NCBI GenBank assembly: GCA_009774145.1
Contig: VSND01000214.1
Location: forward strand, 1-8,501
Direction of reading: 5' to 3'
DNA length: 8,501 nucleotides
Source: Lachnospiraceae bacterium
GTDB taxonomy: Bacteria > Bacillota > Clostridia > Lachnospirales > Lachnospiraceae
Below the pieces are notes generated by a model that searched no databases, was not told where the DNA came from, and was given only the letters and a program-made list of their open reading frames with translations. This document shows positions 1 through 7,943 of this stretch, piece by piece (the first letter of the stretch is position 1; every line of letters begins with the position of its first letter). The position numbers and the translations under genes were made by a program.

Positions 1-33
1 TCTTAAATCAGAAAGAAAGGTATTCATTAAAGA

Positions 34-3000
34 ATGAAGAAAATAATTCTAAATATAAGTATTTCCTGTTTCATTGCATTTCTTATTATAATCGGCATGC
101 ATAATTTTTACAAAAAACTGGAACTTCATATGCCATCCACAATAACGATCCAGGCATCAGAATCTGAAAATCCTGATGCTCGTGGAAGTGAAGTATGGAT
201 TTCAAATATCTTTGTAGATGGGCATGCTCTGGATCTATCCCAAATACCGCTTAAAGAAGATCAATTTTTCCGTTATAATGCTATCATGCTGGACGGAAAA
301 AGTCTCCATCCTTCTTTAGAGCTGACATTTCCGAATACTATCGAAACCAACGTAATCATCTATTTTACAAAGCACGATTACTCCGGAAATGCTGTTATAA
401 AATACTCTGATACTGTTGACACAGTCTCTTTGTATGCTTTTGAACGTGATGATCTGGTCTACACGGTAAAACCATACCTTACCGCTTCTGATTTCTTGAA
501 CCGACAGGAATATATTGCAGCATTTATTTTTTATTTCTTCCTGTTACTTTTTTTAACCTGTTCTCCCATAAACAGATTTATCAGTGCGCGTATTTTTATT
601 CTTTCATTTTTATTAATCAATTTATTGTTTATTATGGTTTCAGCAGACCCTGGAAAATGGTCTTATAATTTGCTGCAGTTATTTCTTGCAACCGTATTTT
701 CAGGTTTTGTAAAGTACGTTTTTATTCCACTGTACCATAAAATCCATAAAAACATACAACACAAGTATTATCTGGCAATAATATTCATCTTCAGCATATG
801 CACTGCATACATTCTTATATCTTATTCAGATTTAAATTATCAATTATTACGAAATAATAATCAAATCGACAATTATCCTGTTCTTTTGACACTGCATTCT
901 GAAACAGCAGGGAACACCTCTACCGGCGAAATCTGGATCAATTCGGCTGTTATTGACAGAAAAAACATTTTGCTTGAAGAATTATTACCATATTCAGACA
1001 ATTGGGAATTAAAAGAGGATAATCGCTTATTCAGTAATATTTCGCCTAATTATATAACTTTTCCACCCTCTTCGACACTTCCCTTATCCGTTAATTTCGT
1101 TTTTCATCCATATTCCGGAGAACTGGCAATTGATCTTAACTCGCACAGCAATACACTGCAAATGTATGATCAAAATACAACATGGGATTACATTAACTTT
1201 AAATATTTGTTCTTTGATGATATTTTTACAGATATCAATAATTTGATACCTGTAAGCAATTACGCCCTTATACTGTACCATATTATTTCATCATTGATGA
1301 CAGGACTTATTATATCCTGTATTCCTCTTGGACTATTTTTAACATTTCGAAGTTGCCATAGAGTACCCCATATTTTGATTTTGTTTTTATGCGCTTTATC
1401 TGTCTGTGAATTCTATAGAATTATATCTGAAACTTTAACGTCCGAGTACACAATTAAATTTTATAATTATACAGATTTAGATTACAGGTCCTCTGGACAT
1501 AATATTAAAATAAAAGGATTAAGTTCCAGTGGAGCTTTTAACGATATTGGATATGAACTTGATCATGTTCAAACAGGAGAATGGAATATAGATTTTCGAA
1601 ATTCAATCTCATTTATCAGTTCAAACATTAACACCTCATCTCCGTTAATTTATCATATTGAACGGCAGAATTTAATGCCATCAGCTTATGCGCCGTATGA
1701 TATTATGGAAAATATGGTACTATGTGTTGAAAAATCTCCGCAAGGAGGAATATTAGCAATAGAGTTTGAAGGAAAAAAACAGATAGTCAACTGTTATTCC
1801 CCTTTCATATATGATGAATACGTAATACTGGATGAACTATATTCACTCCCTCGAACAGATCCATCATCTGGCATTATATTTGTACTACTCTCCTTACTGT
1901 GGTTTTGGTGGATTAAAGTAAAAGATCAATATCTTTTTTTCATCCGATCCGAAAGCAAATTTTCAAAGTGTTTTCGTGCAATTATCTCTATACTTTTCAG
2001 CTTTATGTTATGTGGACAGGATATGTTTCTTAAAGAACAGGTATTTACGATATACAAGTATATCATTTATCTATGCACTTTTTCCTTTATATCGGCAGTC
2101 AGTTATCTGTCATTACCAGTTATCATTTTATTATTGAACAAAATATACAATAACATTTACAGCACTAACACATTCTCAGAAAAAGATTGCACAACAAAAA
2201 AATATAAACTTTTTTTTATTGTTTTATCCATACAGATGTTCTGGTATCTTGTTTTTCTGCCAGGAGGTATTAATCTGGATATCATTGCGCAATGGGAACA
2301 AACACAGGGGGTAACATTTTATAACAACTGGCATCCTGTTTTTCATACAATGTTAATAAAATTTTTCACATTACCTGATAATACTATCTATCTTTATTTT
2401 TGCTTTCAGATTGTATTTATCTCCCTTGTCCTAACACTGACAGCCGATTTTTTTATCGAAAACGGAATCAAAGAGCATATTATTATCTTAGCATTTATTC
2501 TGCTCTTATTATTACCAAATAACGAAATAATTACCGAGGCAACCAAGGATGTGATCGGCGCCTACAGTTATATCTGGATTCTTTTACTGATTACAAAATT
2601 GCTTCTGAAAGGTCCGGAATTATTCTGGTCCCGTAAAAGTAATATTTTACAGGCATTCACAGCGTTGCTTTTTTCCATGAATATCAGACATAGTCAGCAA
2701 AGTGTTGGCATTGTATTTTTATTAATTATATTTATTCAGATGCTCAGCAAAAAAATACGAGTAAAAACTGTCTCTTCATTTTTGATTTGTTTTTTACTTA
2801 TAAATTCCATGACCGTGAATTTAATTTATCATTATACTGATTATTACAATTATACAAAAGGGTTAAAATATGTAACCCCTATTGCCGATATGGCGGGTTT
2901 ACTTGTCAATGGTTTGGAAACCGACCAGGAAACTATTGAACTTATAGAATCAGCCATGCCTTTAAACAAATGGAAAGCGTCTTATAATTCATATTATCCA

Positions 3001-3570
3001 AGCTCTGCTTTATTGACAAATGGTATTGACTATGGGAATATATTTGCTGAATTATCACTTAAGAATGTAATTTCAACTTATATTAAAAATTTAATTGAAT
3101 ATCCCCTGCAACTCCTTCGTATCCGTTTATCCGGAAGCTATATTATCTGGGGAATAAATCAAGGAGATGAAAACCTCTCTCTAAATCAGCACACTTATCT
3201 GGAAGTTCGTCCAAATCCATTTGGACTTGAGCGGCATAATACATTATTAAAAAGCATGGGAAAAAATTATGTCACTTCTTATCATTCCTGCAATCTGATA
3301 GATATACTTATATGGAGTTCAGGAATCCACATCGTATTCCTGCTTATATGTTTATACATAATATGCCGATATTCTCAAAAAATATATTGTATAATTTTAA
3401 GTCCTTGCATTGTTTTTACAGCGCTGTTATTTATAGCTCTTCCTGCTCCAAATTACAGATATATTTATTATTTGCCATTAACATCCTTTTTTATGTTTTT
3501 GCTTTTACCGATTCTCCTTAAAAGAAAAACGAAGATAAACCTGGGTATCCCTCACCATATGGTGTACTGA
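34..3570 (+). CDS. Giant polytopic membrane protein, DUF6020-like C-terminal domain with three N-terminal extracytoplasmic modules
   Basis: This 1178-residue integral membrane protein probably acts in cell-surface glycan synthesis or decoration. Residues 7-22 form a signal-anchor helix. Three soluble segments (about 36-138, 282-378 and 473-590) look like repeats of one beta-rich module and are separated by helices near 160-265 and 407-462. From about 612 on it is a helix-rich core. Residues 743-772 carry PGGINLDIIAQWEQTQG and NNWHPVFHT, which match the DUF6020 pattern as I remember it; NIRHSQ (883-888) and PAPNYRYIYYLP (1137-1148) are further conserved-looking spots. An acidic residue just after a membrane helix is reminiscent of GT-C glycosyltransferases, but no enzymatic role is shown. 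The start is ATG at 34 because an in-frame TAA lies at 28-30. The ribosome site GAAAGG (15-20) is 13 bases away, which is long. The protein is roughly twice the size I expect for a DUF6020 protein, because of the N-terminal modules. It is convergent with the export operon. Confidence 0.85.
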   Translation: MKKIILNISISCFIAFLIIIGMHNFYKKLELHMPSTITIQASESENPDARGSEVWISNIFVDGHALDLSQIPLKEDQFFRYNAIMLDGKSLHPSLELTFPNTIETNVIIYFTKHDYSGNAVIKYSDTVDTVSLYAFERDDLVYTVKPYLTASDFLNRQEYIAAFIFYFFLLLFLTCSPINRFISARIFILSFLLINLLFIMVSADPGKWSYNLLQLFLATVFSGFVKYVFIPLYHKIHKNIQHKYYLAIIFIFSICTAYILISYSDLNYQLLRNNNQIDNYPVLLTLHSETAGNTSTGEIWINSAVIDRKNILLEELLPYSDNWELKEDNRLFSNISPNYITFPPSSTLPLSVNFVFHPYSGELAIDLNSHSNTLQMYDQNTTWDYINFKYLFFDDIFTDINNLIPVSNYALILYHIISSLMTGLIISCIPLGLFLTFRSCHRVPHILILFLCALSVCEFYRIISETLTSEYTIKFYNYTDLDYRSSGHNIKIKGLSSSGAFNDIGYELDHVQTGEWNIDFRNSISFISSNINTSSPLIYHIERQNLMPSAYAPYDIMENMVLCVEKSPQGGILAIEFEGKKQIVNCYSPFIYDEYVILDELYSLPRTDPSSGIIFVLLSLLWFWWIKVKDQYLFFIRSESKFSKCFRAIISILFSFMLCGQDMFLKEQVFTIYKYIIYLCTFSFISAVSYLSLPVIILLLNKIYNNIYSTNTFSEKDCTTKKYKLFFIVLSIQMFWYLVFLPGGINLDIIAQWEQTQGVTFYNNWHPVFHTMLIKFFTLPDNTIYLYFCFQIVFISLVLTLTADFFIENGIKEHIIILAFILLLLLPNNEIITEATKDVIGAYSYIWILLLITKLLLKGPELFWSRKSNILQAFTALLFSMNIRHSQQSVGIVFLLIIFIQMLSKKIRVKTVSSFLICFLLINSMTVNLIYHYTDYYNYTKGLKYVTPIADMAGLLVNGLETDQETIELIESAMPLNKWKASYNSYYPSSALLTNGIDYGNIFAELSLKNVISTYIKNLIEYPLQLLRIRLSGSYIIWGINQGDENLSLNQHTYLEVRPNPFGLERHNTLLKSMGKNYVTSYHSCNLIDILIWSSGIHIVFLLICLYIICRYSQKIYCIILSPCIVFTALLFIALPAPNYRYIYYLPLTSFFMFLLLPILLKRKTKINLGIPHHMVY
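139..1803 (+). repeat. Three diverged copies of an extracytoplasmic protein module inside the giant membrane protein
   Basis: The repeat is visible only at protein level. Copy 1 (139-447, residues 36-138) has RGSEVWISN near its start and HDYSGNAVIKY followed by VSLY at its end. Copy 2 (877-1167, residues 282-378) has STGEIWINS and HPYSGELAIDL followed by LQMY. Copy 3 (1450-1803, residues 473-590) has SSGHNIKIKG and SPQGGILAIEF followed by VNCY. Spacing between the opening and closing motifs is similar in copies 1 and 2 and longer in copy 3. Each copy is followed by membrane helices, so the unit is module plus helices. I infer that all three lie on the outer face of the membrane and could bind sugar or a partner. 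The nucleotide sequences have diverged, so this is an old duplication. Confidence 0.6.
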
Positions 3571-3615
3571 ATCTTGAAAAACAACAGTAGAAATGAAAAA
3601 TGCAATTTCTATAAA

Positions 3616-3662
3616 GGCCGCTCTCACTGCTTCATAAAACATAATCAGCAGTGAGAACAGCC
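3616..3662 (-). terminator. Stem-loop terminator of the minus-strand export operon
   Basis: The arms 3616-3631 and 3647-3662 enclose a 15-base loop. Read on the minus strand, all 16 positions pair, two of them as G-U, and the stem is followed by a weak T-rich tail (TTTATAG). Read on the plus strand the same two positions become C-A mismatches and no T-run follows, so the element is better suited to ending minus-strand transcription. It lies 59 bases past the stop of the last operon gene. The large loop and short T-run make its efficiency uncertain. Confidence 0.65.
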
Positions 3663-3672
3663 ATGCATTTCA

Positions 3673-3732
3673 GAAAAAGTCGACTTTCAGTAATCCTATC
3701 AATGCTGCCAATGTCAAGAGGTTATCTTTCTC
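3673..3732 (-). other. Possible relic of a hydrophobic gene 3' end (20 codons)
   Basis: This covers part of the 151-base convergent gap. In the frame that starts after a TAA at 3735-3733, the minus strand reads 20 codons ending in LLTLAALIGLLKVDFF and then TGA at 3672-3670. The tail looks like a membrane helix with a charged end. The terminator stem starts only 7 bases after this TGA, closer than it is to the stop of the annotated upstream gene. The frame joins the upstream gene if one base is removed from the AAA at 3727-3729. It could be the lost C-terminus of that gene, the remnant of another gene, or chance. It has no start codon or ribosome site of its own. Confidence 0.3.
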
Positions 3733-4943
3733 TTAATTGAAGCAACCCACACTGAAATGCAAATATACTGATACAAAGAGAACGATATGTAAACCAGAAG
3801 TGCAGCCATGAGTGATTAAACATTACCATATACCAGACAAATGGCATTAGAAAAACCAATATATATGGAACAATTCGACGCAAACTATCTTTTTGAATCG
3901 TTAATTTCCTTTTCATACAATACCAAACAGAAACTAACAGTACAAAAAAATAAGGTCTCTTGAGCATTACTTTTATATTTGTTATAATCACTTCCATTCT
4001 GGAATAGTAAATGTCATCAATCATTTGAGAAGTTCTGTATTTCGCTGCCCCAATTGCATTTTCAAATATGTTTTCATTCAATACAACCGTAGCAAGACCC
4101 CATTTCAATATCCACATGCCAAAATATCCAATACTCCAGTATACTGCTGATTTTATAACTGCCTTACAATTCGTGCTTCTTTCATTCTCATTTTTTAGAA
4201 TCATGACCATCAAAAGAGGCATACCTAAGGCTGCAAGTGGATATGTCAAAAAATCCAACCAATTTGTAACCCCCCCCCAAGGCACACAAAAACGCATTTA
4301 GATTTTCATCTTTTTCAAATCCGTCAAAAATCAATACCAAGATCATAGAAACAAGAATAAGATAATATACTGTAGAAAATTGTATAGATAAATATACAAT
4401 CCCAGGCATTATCCACAGTAAAGTCACTACAAGAGGCACTATATATCGTGTCAACCTTTTTCTCTCCATCAAAATAACTAAAAAAAGCAAAAGCAAAGTC
4501 TGCATAATATGATTAAACATCTGAATATCTGAATAATCAAAAAGAAGCAGCAACACTTTTGTAAAAAAAACACATCCCAACCAATAACGAGCATAATTAG
4601 ACTTTTGCATATCTATATTTTCCAAGCCATAAGTCTGAAGACTTTCACATGGATCTCCACTAACAGCCCTGTAGTTTGCAAAAGCTTTTTCTATTGCAGA
4701 TTCATTTCCAATATATCCAGCAGTTGCCAAAATAATAGCATCTGTAAAATCATCTAATTGAGAACTATCATAATTCTCGATCACCTTGGAATACAAAGCC
4801 TTTTCAGAAAAGGAAACTTTCGATCGAATAACATTCTGCATTATTACTGTGGCAGGTAAAAACTGTCCGAAAATACTAAACAACATACACACTAAAAATG
4901 TAATACTCGCCGTAGAAATTATTCTTTTACCTTTCTTATTCAT
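3722..4943 (-). pseudogene. Polytopic membrane protein of a polysaccharide locus, split by a frameshift in a G9 tract
   Basis: The gene starts at ATG 4943-4941, with GGAGG at 4955-4951 seven bases upstream, and follows the glycosyltransferase stop by 26 bases. The first frame runs 251 residues to TGA at 4190-4188. The second frame (4297-3722, 191 residues) continues the homology-like pattern from the G run at 4278-4270. Removing one G gives a single 406-residue protein that reads LCALGGVTNWLDFLTYP across the join. That protein has 9-10 predicted membrane helices, a long external loop (about 31-115) with QLDDFTDA at 62-69, and NHSWLHFWFTYR at 376-387. The architecture resembles GT-C-type membrane enzymes or other membrane proteins of glycan loci; I do not recognise a named family. 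The ATG at 4297 has no ribosome site, so independent translation of the second part is unlikely. Base composition is more AT-rich than in the operon genes upstream. The gene may be broken, phase-variable, or intact with a sequencing error. Confidence 0.75.
4270..4278 (-). repeat. Nine-base homopolymer (G9 on the coding strand) at the frameshift point
   Basis: Nine consecutive C on the given strand read as G9 in the minus-strand gene. A length of eight, or eleven, would keep the reading frame and produce a 406- or 407-residue protein; nine puts translation out of frame and it stops 26 codons beyond the run. Such a run stands out in AT-rich sequence. Runs of this kind are known slippage sites in phase-variable surface genes of other bacteria and are also a common place for sequencing errors. 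Confidence 0.9.
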
Positions 4944-4969
4944 AACGCATCCTCCACTCCAACAAAAAA

Positions 4970-7177
4970 CTATCTGAACAGCCGGTTCAGTTTAACCTTC
5001 ATCATCACCCGAATCAAACGCCTTCCCCACTTTGAATTTGCAATCCGCTTTAACTCATAATTTGTATCCGGTTCGTAATTCAGATTTACCAGTTTATCGT
5101 AATTCTCCAGTTCCACGTAAGTAGTCAGATAATTTTCAGCAATTCCGCAAAAACAGGAGCGATCAGGTATTCGCACCTGAACGTTTTCCATGACTCTGAT
5201 AATCTCCTTTTCCAACCTTTTTATCATAATGTCTGTAGAAAACTGTTCTGTGATTTTCTTTCTGCAATTATCGCAACACATTCTATATTGTTCTTCATCT
5301 TCCAACAATTCTATAATCGCATTAACATACAGTTGCACTTCTTCATCAGAATATATACGATTGTCAATCTGTGTCTCCTCCTGAAGCAGAGGAATTACTC
5401 TTCCAACTGACTCATCAATCAGCTCGCTCTGTCCACCTACATCAGACGTAATCACTGGTGTTCTCATAGCACAGGATTCATAGGCTGTCAGTGACAGACC
5501 TTCCTTCAGAGAACAGATCAATGTCAAATCACTGTCACGATATACTTTTTCCATCTCGTCAATCTGACCCGGACATACAAAATAATCATTAAATCCAGAA
5601 CGTTCTATTTCCTCTTTCAATTCCCGCCACTGTGCCCCGTCTCCTGCTACCAGAAAGCATATATCATTTCTGATGGCAATTACCTTTTTTGCAATTTCAA
5701 ACATAAAAAAAGGACGTTTTTGAGGATGGATTCTGCAGGGAAACAATATCACTTTTTTATCTTTCGGAATCCCAAAGCGTTCCCTGATCTCTCCATATGC
5801 AATTTTCTCACTGTCAAAACGTTCTTTGTCAACTCCTACATATAATGTTTCAACAGAATCTTCTCTGCGTTTAAAATGATCGATCAATACCCTGCGTGTT
5901 TTATTATTACATACATAAGTCTTATCTATACACCACTCAGAAACTCCGGACAAACGGGCATATCCTCCATTGCGCCAATACCATTCTTCCATATGTACAT
6001 AATCAATCACTGCAATTTTCGGGAATTTCATTTTGATCCATGGCATTAAATAATATCCATAATAAGAATTGGACAAAAAAATCACATGAATATTTCTGGA
6101 TTTAATCAAATAACTCACATATTCCGCATAATCTGCCGTATCGAGGAAATCCGGAAGGTGATGTATATCCGATGTACATTCTTCAAATCGATTCCGCCAC
6201 TCATTTTCAGCTTTTAATGTCGTAATAATGGTTATTGTAAATTTATCTTTATCAATTCTTCTCACTATATCCAGATTAAACTGATCTGCCCCTCCCATTT
6301 CCATCCACGGAAAGACCAGCAACATGCTGATCTTATCATTATTCACAAAATTTACTTCTTTCCATTCTGATACTTTGGGCGCCAAAAAACCATTTATTTC
6401 AGGACGGGACGGGAATTCCTTTGCTTCCACGGATTCTGTAATCAATTCAGCCTGTCTTGCAATAAGCTCTTTAGCATGAGCGTCATTTTTTACTGCACTC
6501 AAAACCCCTGTATCTGTTCTTCTATACCAGAAATCATACCCATTTACATGCACTGGATACTGTTTTTCCGCCAACAGTTTCAGCCACGCCATCCAGTCCT
6601 CATTGTAATGCTTTTCTACTTCTTCATATAATCCAATCTGTTCCAGCGCACTCTTTCGAATCATTGCAGTACATGTCAGCAGATTTTCTCTTTTCATGAT
6701 TTCTGATGAAAATGATTTTTTCCACAGATACTGCTGTCCCTGAAATCCAACAACATCAGTATATGCCCACGCAGCTCCCGGTTCAAAATAAAGTGCCCAA
6801 AATAATTTTTCCAGATAAGTGGGTGTAATCAAATCATCTGCGTCCAAAGGTACTACATACTCTGTTTTCGACTCACGAATACCCAGATTACGCGCAGAAG
6901 AGATTCCTCCATTTTCTTTATTCAATATCCTGATTCTGCTGTCTCTGTCCGATATCTGTTTCAGTCTATCTACAGACTCCCTGTCTGTACTTCCGTCATT
7001 CACAATAATCCATTCATACCATGGGAATATTTGATTCATCACTGAAAAAAAAGTCTGCTCAAAATACTTTCCGGCATTATAATATGCAGTAATAATACTG
7101 ACATATGGAGTTACCTCAGTTTTACAACACGCTCTTTGCTGTTTCTTTCCAGGTTCCTTTGAATAATCAAAATTCAT
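4970..7177 (-). CDS. Two-domain glycosyltransferase (GT2 family fused to GT4 family)
   Basis: This 735-residue cytoplasmic enzyme probably adds two sugars in sequence to a lipid-linked polysaccharide. The N-terminal GT2 (GT-A fold) domain covers about 24-250: VSIITAYYNAGKY opens it, NDGSTD (60-65) and LDADD (111-115) bind the nucleotide sugar and metal, and NED (192-194) supplies the expected catalytic acid. The GT4 (GT-B fold) domain covers about 284-665: MGGADQ (294-299) is the glycine loop, CRIHPQKRP (481-489) and GDG (512-514) line the donor site, and E559 and E567 form the E-x7-E motif in EGLSLTAYE. A tail of about 70 residues ends in a strongly basic, possibly amphipathic segment (about 714-735) that may attach it to the membrane. 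The start is ATG 7177, with GGAGGG six bases upstream. It lies 23 bases after the ATPase stop, in one operon with the exporter. The donor and acceptor sugars cannot be told from sequence. Confidence 0.92.
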   Translation of the reverse strand: MNFDYSKEPGKKQQRACCKTEVTPYVSIITAYYNAGKYFEQTFFSVMNQIFPWYEWIIVNDGSTDRESVDRLKQISDRDSRIRILNKENGGISSARNLGIRESKTEYVVPLDADDLITPTYLEKLFWALYFEPGAAWAYTDVVGFQGQQYLWKKSFSSEIMKRENLLTCTAMIRKSALEQIGLYEEVEKHYNEDWMAWLKLLAEKQYPVHVNGYDFWYRRTDTGVLSAVKNDAHAKELIARQAELITESVEAKEFPSRPEINGFLAPKVSEWKEVNFVNNDKISMLLVFPWMEMGGADQFNLDIVRRIDKDKFTITIITTLKAENEWRNRFEECTSDIHHLPDFLDTADYAEYVSYLIKSRNIHVIFLSNSYYGYYLMPWIKMKFPKIAVIDYVHMEEWYWRNGGYARLSGVSEWCIDKTYVCNNKTRRVLIDHFKRREDSVETLYVGVDKERFDSEKIAYGEIRERFGIPKDKKVILFPCRIHPQKRPFFMFEIAKKVIAIRNDICFLVAGDGAQWRELKEEIERSGFNDYFVCPGQIDEMEKVYRDSDLTLICSLKEGLSLTAYESCAMRTPVITSDVGGQSELIDESVGRVIPLLQEETQIDNRIYSDEEVQLYVNAIIELLEDEEQYRMCCDNCRKKITEQFSTDIMIKRLEKEIIRVMENVQVRIPDRSCFCGIAENYLTTYVELENYDKLVNLNYEPDTNYELKRIANSKWGRRLIRVMMKVKLNRLFR

Positions 7178-7200
7178 GCGCTTCCCTCCCCTTATTACTG

Positions 7201-7932
7201 CTACATCTCCATATATCGGTCACAGACCTCATTTACTTCTCCGTCCATCACCATCTCACCTTTATTAATCCAGATCGCCCTGGTGCATATGTCCTTTACC
7301 TGCTTGATACTGTGCGATACAAATAATACAGTTGCTCCCGAATCAATAATTTTTCCTATACGCTCCTGACACTTCTCCTGAAATTTGTAGTCCCCGACTC
7401 CAAGTACTTCGTCTACTATTAATATTTCCGGAATCGTAGAAGTCGCAATTGCAAAACCAAGCCTCGCCTGCATACCAGAAGAAAAATTCTTTACCGGCGT
7501 ATCCAAAAATTCCCACAGTTCAGCAAAATCAATAATTTCCTCAAACCTCTGTTCCATGCTCTTCCTGTCATACCCAAGAACTGCACCATTCAAATATACA
7601 TTCTCTCTTGCAGACAGGTCAAGATCAAATCCTGCTCCCAACTCAATCATGGGTGCCACCGTGCCCATAACTCTGATACTCCCTTTCGCAGGCTTCAGCA
7701 CTCCTGCAATCGTCTTCAGCAAAGTGCTCTTTCCTGAACCATTCAAACCAATAAAACCAATTGATTCCCCTCTTGTGACATTAAAAGATATGTTCTTCAG
7801 TGCCCAGAACTCTTCAAACATCAATTCTCTTTTTACAAGTTTAATTACGTATTCTTTAATGTTATCTACTTTTTCAGAACTTTTGTTAAACATCACCGAA
7901 ACATTATCTACTTCAATTATATTTTTCTCCAT
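7201..7932 (-). CDS. Polysaccharide ABC exporter, ATP-binding subunit (TagH/Wzt/RgpD-like)
   Basis: This 243-residue ATPase powers export of a lipid-linked polysaccharide or teichoic-acid-like polymer through the permease encoded just upstream. Walker A is GLNGSGKST (62-70), the signature is NFSSGMQARLGFA (149-161), Walker B is ILIVDEVLGVGD (170-181), and the switch histidine is H207 in SHS. APMIELGAGFDLDLSAREN (93-111), which covers the usual Q-loop region, and the long N-terminal insert with EFWALKNISF are typical of this exporter subfamily rather than of nutrient importers. The protein stops right after the nucleotide-binding domain, so it lacks the C-terminal carbohydrate-recognition domain found in some Wzt proteins. 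The start is ATG 7932, 11 bases after the permease stop, with a modest GGGGA ribosome site, which suggests translational coupling. Confidence 0.93.
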   Translation of the reverse strand: MEKNIIEVDNVSVMFNKSSEKVDNIKEYVIKLVKRELMFEEFWALKNISFNVTRGESIGFIGLNGSGKSTLLKTIAGVLKPAKGSIRVMGTVAPMIELGAGFDLDLSARENVYLNGAVLGYDRKSMEQRFEEIIDFAELWEFLDTPVKNFSSGMQARLGFAIATSTIPEILIVDEVLGVGDYKFQEKCQERIGKIIDSGATVLFVSHSIKQVKDICTRAIWINKGEMVMDGEVNEVCDRYMEM

Positions 7933-7943
7933 CTTTATCCCCG

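Noticed and set aside
3312..3521. Plus-strand open frame of 69 residues
   Set aside because: It is out of frame inside the large membrane protein gene, and its hydrophobic look comes from the AT-rich sequence.
3676..3687. AAAGTCGACTTT as a terminator or operator
   Set aside because: It is a perfect palindrome but has no loop, no adjacent T-run suited to termination and no nearby promoter, so a function cannot be supported.
4295..4297. ATG at 4297 as the start of an independent 191-residue gene
   Set aside because: There is no ribosome site upstream, the first nine residues do not fit a membrane protein start, and the frame continues the upstream gene once the G run is corrected.
7105..7326. 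Plus-strand open frame of 73 residues across the ATPase-glycosyltransferase gap
   Set aside because: It overlaps two well-supported minus-strand genes and has no support of its own.
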